Of a stretch of 64,000 bases of DNA, positions 1-8,823 are shown piece by piece. Made by a program: the position numbers and the translations under genes. Numbering within the stretch: position 1 is the first letter of the stretch; each line of letters begins with the position of its first letter. The notes beneath the pieces are model-generated. The model had not been told where the DNA came from. It searched no databases and saw only the letters and a list, made by a program, of their open reading frames with translations. Origin of the DNA: JAFGVL01 sp963663245 (GTDB lineage Bacteria > Bacteroidota > Bacteroidia > Bacteroidales > Paludibacteraceae); assembly GCA_963663245.1 (NCBI GenBank), contig OY760143.1, forward strand, positions 496,001 through 560,000. Reading direction: 5' to 3'.

Positions 1-1
1 A

Positions 2-256
2 ACAGTTTTGCCAGCAGTTACTTGCTTAGAGTTAGTTACAATCTCATTAACAGCAGTCGCTAGTGCTGGAGATTATGATATGATATTATTTGATGCTGCT
101 GGTACTACTCAGATAAAAGTATTAGGTGCTGGAACTTTTAATGCCGGAGATTCAGACTTTGTGTTTGCAAAAACAGGTTTATCATCAGGAACATATACTT
201 ATAAACTCATGGATGGAGCAACAGTTCTTAAATCAGGAGCAGTAATCTTACCTTAA
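2..256 (+). CDS. C-terminal fragment of a secreted protein with the 77-residue C-terminal domain
   Basis: The gene runs in from before the window; the frame is open from base 2 and stops at 254-256, so only about 84 residues are visible. From its conserved Cys (codon 23-25) to the end there are exactly 77 residues, the same length and pattern as the ends of the PL9 protein (353-3415) and the PL1 protein (36111-37949). Shared elements are an LFD motif, GTT-x-I, a GLS-x-GTYT block and a final Pro. By analogy the missing part may be another carbohydrate-active enzyme, but nothing of a catalytic domain is visible. The end is followed at once by a strong terminator. Confidence 0.85.
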   Translation, partial: TVLPAVTCLELVTISLTAVASAGDYDMILFDAAGTTQIKVLGAGTFNAGDSDFVFAKTGLSSGTYTYKLMDGATVLKSGAVILP

Positions 257-260
257 TTTA

Positions 261-289
261 AAAAAGCAGAAGTAATACTTCTGCTTTTT
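261..289 (+). terminator. Rho-independent terminator
   Basis: A perfect 13-bp inverted repeat (261-273 with 277-289) with a 3-nt loop, ending in a T run, starts five bases after the stop of the partial gene. Confidence 0.85.
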
Positions 290-317
290 ATATCCAAAAC
301 AATAATAGTTTATCAAA

Positions 318-325
318 TACGTTTA
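318..325 (+). promoter_or_regulatory. Possible -7 element (TACGTTTA) for the PL9 gene
   Basis: TACGTTTA is one base from the Bacteroidota -7 consensus TAnnTTTG and lies 27 bases before the PL9 start. No convincing -33 element is visible. Confidence 0.3.
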
Positions 326-352
326 GTAAGAGATAACTTACATTACACCATT

Positions 353-3300
353 ATGAAAAAGTTCCTATCTTTCTTATTTCTTTTTATATCTACTTTATTG
401 TATTCTCAGCAAACTTATTACGTAACACCAAGTGGTAATGCAGGGAACAGTGGAGCTAGTTTTGCCAGCCCCAAAAGCTTGCTCAATGCTTTGTCTATTG
501 CAAGTGCTGGAGATGAAGTAATTCTTCAAAGTGGCACGTATAACATTCCATACAGTGCGGGTTCAAAAAACACTATCTATTTAACTCAATCGGGTACTGC
601 TGGAGCTAATATTTATGTTCATTCAGAAGTAAATACACAAGCTACCATAGATTTTCAATTTCCAGAATACGAATGGGTACAAGATTCGTATGGTTTTGAT
701 ATAACAGGGGACTATTGGAAATTTAAAGGCTTGATAATAACTCGTGCTGGTTATCAAGGTGTTTATTGCAAGGGTGGTTATAATACTTTCGAATATTGTA
801 TATTTTATGATAATAGAAACAGCGGTATGGAGGTCAATAAAACAGGACATCATACTACTTTATTAAATTGCGATGCTTATCATAATTACGACCCTAAAAA
901 AGGCGGTCAGATGGCTGATGGATTTGCCGTAAAACAAACGCAAGGTGCCGGAAATGTGTTGATTAATTGTCGCTCATGGGATAACAGTGATGATGCTTAT
1001 GATACCTATGATAGCCCTGATGCAGTGGTGTTTAGAAACTGTTGGGCTTTTGATAATGGTTATGACAGTTGGAGTGATCCGAATATTGCCTTTGATGGAA
1101 ATGGAAATGGTTTTAAAGTAGGAGGGAATTATAAATTACAAAATAATATTTTATCTCATTGTGTGTCATTTGGTCATCCAGGTAAAGGTTTTGACCAAAA
1201 TAATAATACAGGAGGAATTACGCTGTTTAATTGCACTTCTTATGATAATGGGATTAATTATGGAATGGGTGGTAGTTTAGCAGGAGGAGAACAACATGAA
1301 GTGAGAAATTGTATTTCTTTAAATTCGGGAGGTTCTAATAGCTTCGGTTCGGCTGCACAATCAAATAACTCTTGGAGTTCTGGCTTCTCTGTTGGGTCAG
1401 GAGATTTCTTGAGTTTAAATGTAGCCTTGGCAGATGATGCTAGAAATAGTGATGGTTCTTTACCTGATAATGATTTATTTAGATTAAATTCTTCTAGTGA
1501 TTTAGTAGATGCTGGAGTAGATGTTGGTTTAGTTTATAACGGGAGTGCTCCAGATTTAGGTGCCTTTGAAACAGGAGCAGATGCACCTACTTTATCTTCT
1601 CCATCAAATAAAACACAAACTGTTGCTACGGGTACTGCTATTGTTCCTGTTGTATTTACGTGGGGCGGAACTGCTACAGGAGTAACTGTAAGTGTTTTGC
1701 CGGCAGGTTTAACAGGAACAACGAATAGTGCTGCAAAAACATATACGATTACGGGCATACCTACAGCTGCCGGAACATATACTGTGACAACAACTCAAGC
1801 TTCGGGAACAGCAGCCTCAAATACAGGCACTATAACTTTATCTTTAGCTACTCCAATTTCAGTTAGCGCAACAGCTGCCAGCAATTCTATAACAGTTAAC
1901 TGGACTCCTGCAACAGGAGCAACCGGCTATACTGTAAATGTATGTGAAGCAGGAGTAGGCGTATTGCAATCTTGGGATTGGACAGGAGCGTGGACCATTG
2001 GAGCAGGAGATGCTGATGCTAATTTAGAAGAAGATACGACTCCTGGGCGTTTTAATTATCTTCCTGCAACAACAAATGGCGCTTTAGTTTTCGCGAACAG
2101 CAATCCAATTCCTGATACACAAGATTTATTGTTTACACAAGGAGGAATAAATAAAATAAGACTAGGTTATAATCTAGGTAAACTATATTTGAATGGTTCA
2201 GGTCTCTCTATAACTATTCCTTGCGCAAGTGGAAATAAGATAACTCTAGTAAGTCAAGCAGGAAACTCTTTAGCTACTGATAGAGGATATTCTGTTGCAG
2301 GAGGAACTTTAAATACAACGGAAAGTTCGGCCAATGTAAATGCCAGTGGAATACTAACCGAGGCTGCTGGAACAGGAACATGGGTGTACGATGCAACAAG
2401 TTCAGCAGTAACGATTACATCAGTAACAGGAGGCATGAATCCATTCAGTATATCTGTTAGTGGTAGTGGTGGAGTATGTACAGAATATACTGTTGCTGGA
2501 GGAACGACTAGTTCTTATACAGTAACAGGGCTTGATCCTGAAACAGAGTATACGTATCAAGTAAAAGCGACGAACGGTACGCCTGCTTTAGCAAGTGCTT
2601 ATAGTACTGAAGCATCAATAAATACCTTAGCTTTAACAAGTGCTCCTACTTTAACTGATCCGGGAAATAAAATACAATCAGTTATTGATGGATCAGCCAT
2701 ATCTACTATTGTATTTACATGGGGTGGCGGAGCAACTGACGTATCAATATCCGGTTTACCAGCAGGCTTAACTAGTACAAAGAATGCCGGAGCTAAGACC
2801 TTAACAATTACTGGAACACCTACTGCCGATGGAACATATACGGTTACAACAATAGGAGGTACAGGAGCGCCGGTTTCTGTGTTAGGAACTATTACGGTAT
2901 TAGCTAATAATCCTACCTTATCTACGCCATTAAATAAAACACAAACAGTAAACGATGGAACAGCTATTTCTACTGTTGTATTTACTTGGGGCGGCGGAGC
3001 AACTGATGTTTCAATAGCAAGTCTACCAGCTGGACTAAGTAGCACAAAGAATGTAGGAGCAAAGACTGTGACAATTACCGGCATACCTACCGCAGATGGA
3101 ACATATACAGTTACAACTATAGGAGGAACGGGAGCCTCAGTTGCTATAACAGGAATAATCACTGTATTGCCAGTTGCAGGTTGTTTAGAGCTTATTACGA
3201 TTCCAATTACAGCCTTAGTTAGTACTGGAAATTATGATATTATATTATTCGATGTAGCAGGAACAACTCAAATTAGAGACTTAGGTAGCGGAGAGTTTAA

Positions 3301-3415
3301 TGTAGGAGACTCTAACTTTTTATTTCCTAGAGATGGTTTGTCCGCAGGAACTTATACTTTTAAAGTAATGAATGGTGCTACGGTTTTAAAAACTGGTGGC
3401 ATATTGTTACCATAA
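353..3415 (+). CDS. Secreted PL9-family pectate lyase with Ig-like repeats and a 77-residue C-terminal domain
   Basis: A 1020-residue exported protein. A signal peptide (about residues 1-19) is followed by a right-handed beta-helix (about 20-400) matching polysaccharide lyase family 9. D189, the D213/D214/D217 cluster and K255 (in NGFKVGG) have the spacing I recall for the calcium-binding Asp residues and Lys base of Dickeya Pel9A, so it probably cleaves polygalacturonate by beta-elimination. Three Ig-like (He_PIG-type) repeats with a TWGG motif begin near 411, 763 and 852, with a fibronectin/jelly-roll-like stretch between the first and second. From C944 the last 77 residues form the domain shared with the partial gene upstream and the PL1 gene at 36 kb. 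There is no classic PNP-type T9SS motif. The substrate is inferred from the family; cell-surface or secreted location is inferred from the signal peptide. Confidence 0.85.
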   Translation: MKKFLSFLFLFISTLLYSQQTYYVTPSGNAGNSGASFASPKSLLNALSIASAGDEVILQSGTYNIPYSAGSKNTIYLTQSGTAGANIYVHSEVNTQATIDFQFPEYEWVQDSYGFDITGDYWKFKGLIITRAGYQGVYCKGGYNTFEYCIFYDNRNSGMEVNKTGHHTTLLNCDAYHNYDPKKGGQMADGFAVKQTQGAGNVLINCRSWDNSDDAYDTYDSPDAVVFRNCWAFDNGYDSWSDPNIAFDGNGNGFKVGGNYKLQNNILSHCVSFGHPGKGFDQNNNTGGITLFNCTSYDNGINYGMGGSLAGGEQHEVRNCISLNSGGSNSFGSAAQSNNSWSSGFSVGSGDFLSLNVALADDARNSDGSLPDNDLFRLNSSSDLVDAGVDVGLVYNGSAPDLGAFETGADAPTLSSPSNKTQTVATGTAIVPVVFTWGGTATGVTVSVLPAGLTGTTNSAAKTYTITGIPTAAGTYTVTTTQASGTAASNTGTITLSLATPISVSATAASNSITVNWTPATGATGYTVNVCEAGVGVLQSWDWTGAWTIGAGDADANLEEDTTPGRFNYLPATTNGALVFANSNPIPDTQDLLFTQGGINKIRLGYNLGKLYLNGSGLSITIPCASGNKITLVSQAGNSLATDRGYSVAGGTLNTTESSANVNASGILTEAAGTGTWVYDATSSAVTITSVTGGMNPFSISVSGSGGVCTEYTVAGGTTSSYTVTGLDPETEYTYQVKATNGTPALASAYSTEASINTLALTSAPTLTDPGNKIQSVIDGSAISTIVFTWGGGATDVSISGLPAGLTSTKNAGAKTLTITGTPTADGTYTVTTIGGTGAPVSVLGTITVLANNPTLSTPLNKTQTVNDGTAISTVVFTWGGGATDVSIASLPAGLSSTKNVGAKTVTITGIPTADGTYTVTTIGGTGASVAITGIITVLPVAGCLELITIPITALVSTGNYDIILFDVAGTTQIRDLGSGEFNVGDSNFLFPRDGLSAGTYTFKVMNGATVLKTGGILLP

Positions 3416-3430
3416 CTGAAATATATAAAT

Positions 3431-3463
3431 AAAAAAGGCTGTCGAATTTCGACAGCCTTTTTT
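3431..3463. terminator. Bidirectional terminator between the PL9 gene and rprY
   Basis: A 10-bp GC-containing stem (3437-3446 with 3448-3457) is flanked by six A on the left and six T on the right. It can therefore end transcription from both converging genes. Confidence 0.85.
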
Positions 3464-3479
3464 ATAGTAGTATGTATAC

Positions 3480-4187
3480 TTATTCTTTCACTTCTTTCTC
3501 AGGAGCAATTAATTTATATCCCTTACCGTGGATATTAATAATACCTACCGCAGAATCATCTTTTAAGTGCTTACGTAATTTTGTGATATATACATCCATG
3601 CTTCGAGCATTGAAATAATTGTCATCAATCCAGATTGTTTTAAGCGCATAATTACGTTCTAATATATTGTTAATATTAGCCGCTAAAAGCCCTAGCAGTT
3701 CAGATTCTTTTGTAGTTAATTTAATGTTTTGTGTATCAGAACTCAACACTTGTTTCTGTGTGTCAAAAGTAAATTTACCAATAGTGTAAATACTTACATC
3801 TTTTGCTTTTTTACCTTTAACCCTGCGAAGAATAGCTTCCATACGGAATAATAATTCTTCCATGCTAAATGGTTTTGATAAATAATCATCAGCTCCTAAT
3901 TTAAATCCTTCTAAGATATCCTCTTTCATCGTTTTTGCAGTTAAAAAGATAATAGGAATATCTGCATTTATTGCTTTAATATCTTGAGCTAAAGCAAAGC
4001 CATCTTTTTTAGGCATCATTACATCTAGTACACATAAGTCGTATTTGTCTTTAGTGAATGCTTTTAGTCCAGCTTCACCATCAGGCATTAAATCTGTGTC
4101 AAACCCTTTTGCTTGTAGATATTCACGAAGCAGCATTCCTAGGTTTTCATCATCTTCGCAAAGAAGAATTTTGATTTGTTGTTCCAT
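3480..4187 (-). CDS. rprY: OmpR-family response regulator RprY
   Basis: A 235-residue DNA-binding response regulator. An N-terminal receiver domain (about 1-120) has the acidic pair E11/D12, the phospho-acceptor D55 in LDVMMP and a KPF switch lysine. A C-terminal winged helix (about 130-230) is of the OmpR/PhoB type. The sequence is close to Bacteroides RprY as I recall it, especially the opening LLCEDDENLGMLLREYLQAK. It starts 8 bases after the histidine kinase gene ends, so the two are co-transcribed and form one phosphorelay. RprXY systems are envelope/stress regulators in Bacteroides; the target genes here are unknown. Confidence 0.92.
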   Translation of the reverse strand: MEQQIKILLCEDDENLGMLLREYLQAKGFDTDLMPDGEAGLKAFTKDKYDLCVLDVMMPKKDGFALAQDIKAINADIPIIFLTAKTMKEDILEGFKLGADDYLSKPFSMEELLFRMEAILRRVKGKKAKDVSIYTIGKFTFDTQKQVLSSDTQNIKLTTKESELLGLLAANINNILERNYALKTIWIDDNYFNARSMDVYITKLRKHLKDDSAVGIINIHGKGYKLIAPEKEVKE

Positions 4188-4195
4188 AGTTTTTT

Positions 4196-5734
4196 TTATT
4201 GTTTTAGTGTTGGTATAGAAATTATAAATTTTGTTCCGATATTTAGTTCACTTTCTACACGAATTAGCCCATTGTGGTCGTGTATAATTTTTTCTACATA
4301 AGAAAGTCCGAGTCCAAATCCTTTAACGTTATGAATATTTCCAGTTGGTACGCGATAAAACTTTTCAAAAATCTTTTTTAATTGGTCTTTTTTTATGCCT
4401 ATTCCGTTGTCTTGTATAGATATAAATAATCGATCTCGTTCATTCCATGTTTTTATATGCAAGACTAAGTTTGTTTTACTGTATTTTAAGGCATTTTCCA
4501 TTAAATTGAAGATTACATTAGTGAAATGAATTTCGTCTCCTCTAATCCAAGAGTTCTCAGCATTCAGTTCAGATGATATTTCTCCATTTTTGCTTTCAAC
4601 CTTTAATGAAAAATTAGCAATGCTTGTCTCTACAAGCTCGTGGGCATCTAATTCTACAAATTTCAATAGTTGCTTTTCTCTTTCAAAGATAGTCATTTGC
4701 AATACCTTATCAACTAAAAAGCGTAATCGTTTCGTTTCGTCAGCTACAATATGTGATATGCTTTTAAGCTTATCAGGTGTTTTTCCAATCATTGGATCTT
4801 GAAGCATTTGTGATGCTAATGAGATCGTTGAGATAGGTGTTTTTAATTCATGTGTCATATTATTCATAAAATCATTTTTCATTATAGACAGGTTTGTTTG
4901 TCTAAAAATCACAAAGATTGTATAAATAAAAATCAACAATAGAATTACAATGAGCACTAACGATGGCACTAAAAGAGATAATGATTTAATTATAAAACTT
5001 CTTTTAGTCGGAAAAAATATTTTTAAATAAAAAGGGTTAGATGTATTTTCACTAGGAAATAAACCTTGTTTGTATACACCATCACCAATAATACTATCAT
5101 TGAAATGACAAGCATGTATTATATTGTCATTTTTATCTGTTACGCAAAAATGATAAGGAATTGTAATTTTATTATTTAATAATTCCTTTTTAAGCAGTTG
5201 TCTTAAATCTTCAAAATTTAGCCTTTCATCTAAAGGCTGATTTGAAGTTTCTTTCATCCATCGTAGTGCTACTTGATCTAGTAGAGATTTCGATTGATAG
5301 AATTTCTCTTGATATTGCTTGTAAAGAGAACCAGAAGCTCCTTCTATAGAACTAATCCCTCGTTGTTCTGCTATTGATACTTTTGGCGCTTCAAAAGTAA
5401 AAGACTGTTCAATACTGATTGTGTCTCCCAAGGTAATAGATTCAAAACTTGCCATTGATTCTAAGGATAATCGTATAGAATCTAATGTAAGTTCTTCAAT
5501 TTCTCTATTTACTTTGTTTTGAGTGTATTTCTGTATGGTTTCATCTAGATAACGCTTTATCTCAACTTCTTCAACAGATTTTGATACCTGATATAAACTT
5601 CGATCTACATTATTGCTGAAATCATTCTCAATGTTGGTAGATGTTTCAAGTAGATAATTAACTTGTAATATTACTAGTCCAACAAAGGCAATAGTCATAA
5701 CAATTGCTAGTACCCAAATACGAGTTTTTCTCAT
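4196..5734 (-). CDS. rprX: Sensor histidine kinase RprX
   Basis: A 512-residue membrane sensor kinase. TM1 (about 8-30) and TM2 (about 247-272) enclose a periplasmic sensor region of some 215 residues. The HisKA motif THELKTP carries the phospho-acceptor H295. The ATPase domain follows, with the N box NLMENALKYS, the G1 box DNGIGI and the G2 box GFGLGLSY. It lies directly upstream of rprY and should phosphorylate it. The start is supported by the short basic N-terminus ahead of TM1. A promoter-like TAATTTTG sits only about 8 bases before the ATG, so the 5' leader would be very short. Confidence 0.92.
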   Translation of the reverse strand: MRKTRIWVLAIVMTIAFVGLVILQVNYLLETSTNIENDFSNNVDRSLYQVSKSVEEVEIKRYLDETIQKYTQNKVNREIEELTLDSIRLSLESMASFESITLGDTISIEQSFTFEAPKVSIAEQRGISSIEGASGSLYKQYQEKFYQSKSLLDQVALRWMKETSNQPLDERLNFEDLRQLLKKELLNNKITIPYHFCVTDKNDNIIHACHFNDSIIGDGVYKQGLFPSENTSNPFYLKIFFPTKRSFIIKSLSLLVPSLVLIVILLLIFIYTIFVIFRQTNLSIMKNDFMNNMTHELKTPISTISLASQMLQDPMIGKTPDKLKSISHIVADETKRLRFLVDKVLQMTIFEREKQLLKFVELDAHELVETSIANFSLKVESKNGEISSELNAENSWIRGDEIHFTNVIFNLMENALKYSKTNLVLHIKTWNERDRLFISIQDNGIGIKKDQLKKIFEKFYRVPTGNIHNVKGFGLGLSYVEKIIHDHNGLIRVESELNIGTKFIISIPTLKQ

Positions 5735-5741
5735 TTCAACA

Positions 5742-5749
5742 CAAAATTA
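5742..5749 (-). promoter_or_regulatory. -7 element TAATTTTG for rprXY
   Basis: A perfect TAnnTTTG match on the minus strand ends about 8 bases before the rprX start codon, implying a leader of only a few bases. Confidence 0.4.
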
Positions 5750-5869
5750 ACTTAAAATGTTTAACATTTGAAGACTTTTTAACACACATTAACGAACTTG
5801 ACACATAAAACAGTTTTAATCATAAATAATGACAAATAGCAAACTGTATCAATAAAGAATCATTCTACA

Positions 5870-8728
5870 TTAGAGACTGATTTCTTTTTTTAGGAAAGGC
5901 CCAGTAAATCCAACATTAGTTTGAATTAATTCATTGGGTGTTCCTGTGAATAATATTTCTCCACCACCTTGTCCTCCTTCTGGTCCCATGTCAATTATAT
6001 AGTCAGATACTTTAACAATATCCATGTTGTGTTCAATAATAATAATTGTATTTCCTTTATTTAATAGGCGATTTAAAACACTTAGCAATACACGTATGTC
6101 TTCAAAATGTAATCCGGTAGTTGGTTCATCTAGTACATATAGAGTTTGACCAGTATCTCTTTTTGATAATTCTTTTGCAAGTTTTACTCTTTGACTTTCA
6201 CCTCCAGAAAGAGTTGTTGAAGATTGTCCTACTTTAATGTAGCCAAGCCCAACATCTTGAAGAGTACGTAGTTTGTGAACAATTGATGGTTGATTCTCAA
6301 AAAATTCTACTGCTTCATTGATAGTCATATTTAAAACATCAGAAATTGATTTTGCTTTGTAGCGAACTTCTAAAGTTTCCCTATTGTATCGTTTCCCCTG
6401 ACAGTCTTCACATAAAACACTTACATCTGGTAAGAAATTCATTTCTATGCTTTTGTATCCATTTCCAGAACAAGTTTCGCACCGACCTCCCTTTGTGTTA
6501 AATGAGAAACGTCCTGGTTTGTATCCTCGTATTTTGGCTTCAGGAAGACTTACAAAAAGACTTCTAATGTCACTAAATACGTCTGTGTAGGTTGCCGGAT
6601 TAGAGCGTGGAGAACGCCCAATAGGAGATTGGTCAACCTGTACAATTTTATCAATATGCTCTATTCCATGAATAGATTTGTAAGGAAGAGGATCCTTTAG
6701 TGAGCCATAAAAATGGGCACTTAAAATTGGTTGTAAGGTTTCATTTATTAAACTGGACTTTCCGCTTCCAGATACACCAGTAATGCAAATCATTTTTCCC
6801 AACGGAAATTTGACGTCAATATTTTTAAGGTTGTTCCCACTAGCACCTTTTATAGTTAGGAATTTACCATTCCCTTTTCGTAATGTAGTAGGGACTTCGA
6901 TCTTCTCTTTCCCATTTAGAAATGATGCTGTGAGCGTATCTGCTTTAAGCATATTTTTAGGAGTGCCAGAATATATTACTTCACCTCCATGTCTGCCTGC
7001 TTTAGGTCCAAGGTCTACTATGAAATCTGAAGCCATCATCATATCTTTATCATGTTCTACAACAATCACAGAGTTTCCGGTGTCTCTTAGTTGCTTTAAA
7101 GAATTTATTAATCGTTCATTATCCCGTTGATGTAGTCCAATGCTTGGTTCGTCTAAAATGTATAGTACATTAACTAGTTGAGAACCTATTTGAGTAGCAA
7201 GGCGGATACGTTGGCTTTCTCCACCAGACAAACTAGCTGAAGCTCTATTAAGAGATAAATATGTTAAGCCAACATCAACTAAGAACTGAATACGAGTTCT
7301 AATTTCTTTTAGTATTTCACTAGCAATAAGCTGTTGCTTTTTGCTCATATGTTGCTCTACATTTTGCAGCCATTTAGCTAAATCGCTAATGTCTAATTTT
7401 GCTAGTTGTGCTATGTTTTTATTATGAATACGATAATGCAAAGCCTCTTTTTTAAGTCGATAACCGTTACAGCTTGGACAGGTAATCGTTTTTATAAATT
7501 GATTTGCCCATTTTTGCTCTGTTGCAGAGGCCGCACTCTCTTGTTGTAAATTGATGTATTTAATTACCCCTTCGTAGGTTGAAAAATAGTTGGATTTCCC
7601 TAAAGATTCATTTTTAATATTGAGTCTTTCAGTACATCCATTAAGTATTTCATCTAAAGCCTCTTCTGGTATTTCTTTTAGGGCTGTTTTTATATTCTTT
7701 CCATATTTTTCTAATATGGCTTCTATTTGCCAAAATATGAGTGAGTTTTTATATTTTCCAAGGGGAGTAATACCTCCTTGTGCTATATTTTGTTTTTTGT
7801 TGGGGATAATTTTGTCAATATCTATTTCATTAATTCTTCCTAAACCTTTACATTTAGGACAAGCTCCTTGAGGAGAATTAAAAGAAAAATTATGTGGGGC
7901 TGGTTCTGCATATGCTAGGCCTGTAGTTGGACACATTAATTGACGACTGAAGTAGCGTACCTCTTCTGTGTCTTTGTCCATCAACATAATAATGCCACCG
8001 CCTAATTTCATGGCTGTTTGAATAGAGCTCTTTAAGCGTTTTTCATCATCGTTTTCAGAAATAGGAAGTTTGTCTACTAAAACTTCAATGTTATGATTTT
8101 TGTATCGATCAAGGCGCATTCCGTGTTTTATTTCACGTATTTCACCATCAACTCTTACATGCAAGTATCCACGTTTATTTGTTTGTTCAAATAATTCTTT
8201 GTAATGACCTTTTCTGTTATTTACTAATGGAGCTAATACAAAGACCCTTTTCCCTTGGTAATATTTATAAATGAGGTTTAAAATTTCTTCTTCGGTATAT
8301 TTGATCATTTCTTCGCCTGTGTTATATGAATAAGCAGTTCCTGCACGTGCAAAAAGCAAGCGAAGAAAATCATATACTTCAGTCGTTGTCCCAACAGTAG
8401 AGCGAGGGTTCTTGTTGGTTGTTTTTTGTTCTATTGAAATAACAGGACTTAAGCCCGTTATTTTATCTACATCAGGTCTTTCAAGAGCTCCTAAAAAATG
8501 ACGGGCATAAGCTGAAAAGGTTTCAATGTATCTACGTTGTCCTTCCGCAAAAATGGTATCGAAAGCAAGTGAAGATTTCCCACTTCCACTTAAACCTGTA
8601 ATTACAGTTAGTTTGTCTCTTGGTATCTGAATATCAATGTTTTTGAGATTGTGGACACGTGCGCCAAATATCTCTATAATACCATCATCCTCAATTATGT
8701 GTTCTGAATTTGAATCTTTTTCTGTCAT
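5870..8728 (-). CDS. uvrA: Excinuclease ABC subunit A
   Basis: A 952-residue UvrA, near the usual 940. It recognises DNA damage in nucleotide excision repair and loads UvrB. Two ABC ATPase halves are complete: Walker A GLSGSGKSS near the N-terminus and GVSGSGKSS in the second half, each with an LSGGESQR signature. Cysteine pairs of the zinc modules are present, including CPKC, CPSC and a CETC...CEDC module in the second half. The gene stands alone; uvrB and uvrC are not in the window. No SOS box was recognised in front of it. Confidence 0.97.
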   Translation of the reverse strand: MTEKDSNSEHIIEDDGIIEIFGARVHNLKNIDIQIPRDKLTVITGLSGSGKSSLAFDTIFAEGQRRYIETFSAYARHFLGALERPDVDKITGLSPVISIEQKTTNKNPRSTVGTTTEVYDFLRLLFARAGTAYSYNTGEEMIKYTEEEILNLIYKYYQGKRVFVLAPLVNNRKGHYKELFEQTNKRGYLHVRVDGEIREIKHGMRLDRYKNHNIEVLVDKLPISENDDEKRLKSSIQTAMKLGGGIIMLMDKDTEEVRYFSRQLMCPTTGLAYAEPAPHNFSFNSPQGACPKCKGLGRINEIDIDKIIPNKKQNIAQGGITPLGKYKNSLIFWQIEAILEKYGKNIKTALKEIPEEALDEILNGCTERLNIKNESLGKSNYFSTYEGVIKYINLQQESAASATEQKWANQFIKTITCPSCNGYRLKKEALHYRIHNKNIAQLAKLDISDLAKWLQNVEQHMSKKQQLIASEILKEIRTRIQFLVDVGLTYLSLNRASASLSGGESQRIRLATQIGSQLVNVLYILDEPSIGLHQRDNERLINSLKQLRDTGNSVIVVEHDKDMMMASDFIVDLGPKAGRHGGEVIYSGTPKNMLKADTLTASFLNGKEKIEVPTTLRKGNGKFLTIKGASGNNLKNIDVKFPLGKMICITGVSGSGKSSLINETLQPILSAHFYGSLKDPLPYKSIHGIEHIDKIVQVDQSPIGRSPRSNPATYTDVFSDIRSLFVSLPEAKIRGYKPGRFSFNTKGGRCETCSGNGYKSIEMNFLPDVSVLCEDCQGKRYNRETLEVRYKAKSISDVLNMTINEAVEFFENQPSIVHKLRTLQDVGLGYIKVGQSSTTLSGGESQRVKLAKELSKRDTGQTLYVLDEPTTGLHFEDIRVLLSVLNRLLNKGNTIIIIEHNMDIVKVSDYIIDMGPEGGQGGGEILFTGTPNELIQTNVGFTGPFLKKEISL

Positions 8729-8752
8729 CCCTTTTCTAAAAAATTAAGCCGC

Positions 8753-8760
8753 TAAAGTTA
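8753..8760 (-). promoter_or_regulatory. Possible -7 element (TAACTTTA) for uvrA
   Basis: On the minus strand the sequence TAACTTTAGCG, a one-base variant of TAnnTTTG, lies 24 bases before uvrA. The same 11-mer occurs upstream of the OmpA-family gene at 19110-19120. Confidence 0.35.
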
Positions 8761-8807
8761 AGGAAAATAAGGGGAAGATTATATAAGCTCATTAAAATAA
8801 GTTTATG

Positions 8808-8815
8808 TATTTTTG
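8808..8815 (+). promoter_or_regulatory. -7 element TATTTTTG for the acyltransferase gene
   Basis: A perfect TAnnTTTG match ends 8 bases before the ATG at 8824, predicting a very short or absent leader. Confidence 0.4.
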
Positions 8816-8823
8816 GTTTTTAT

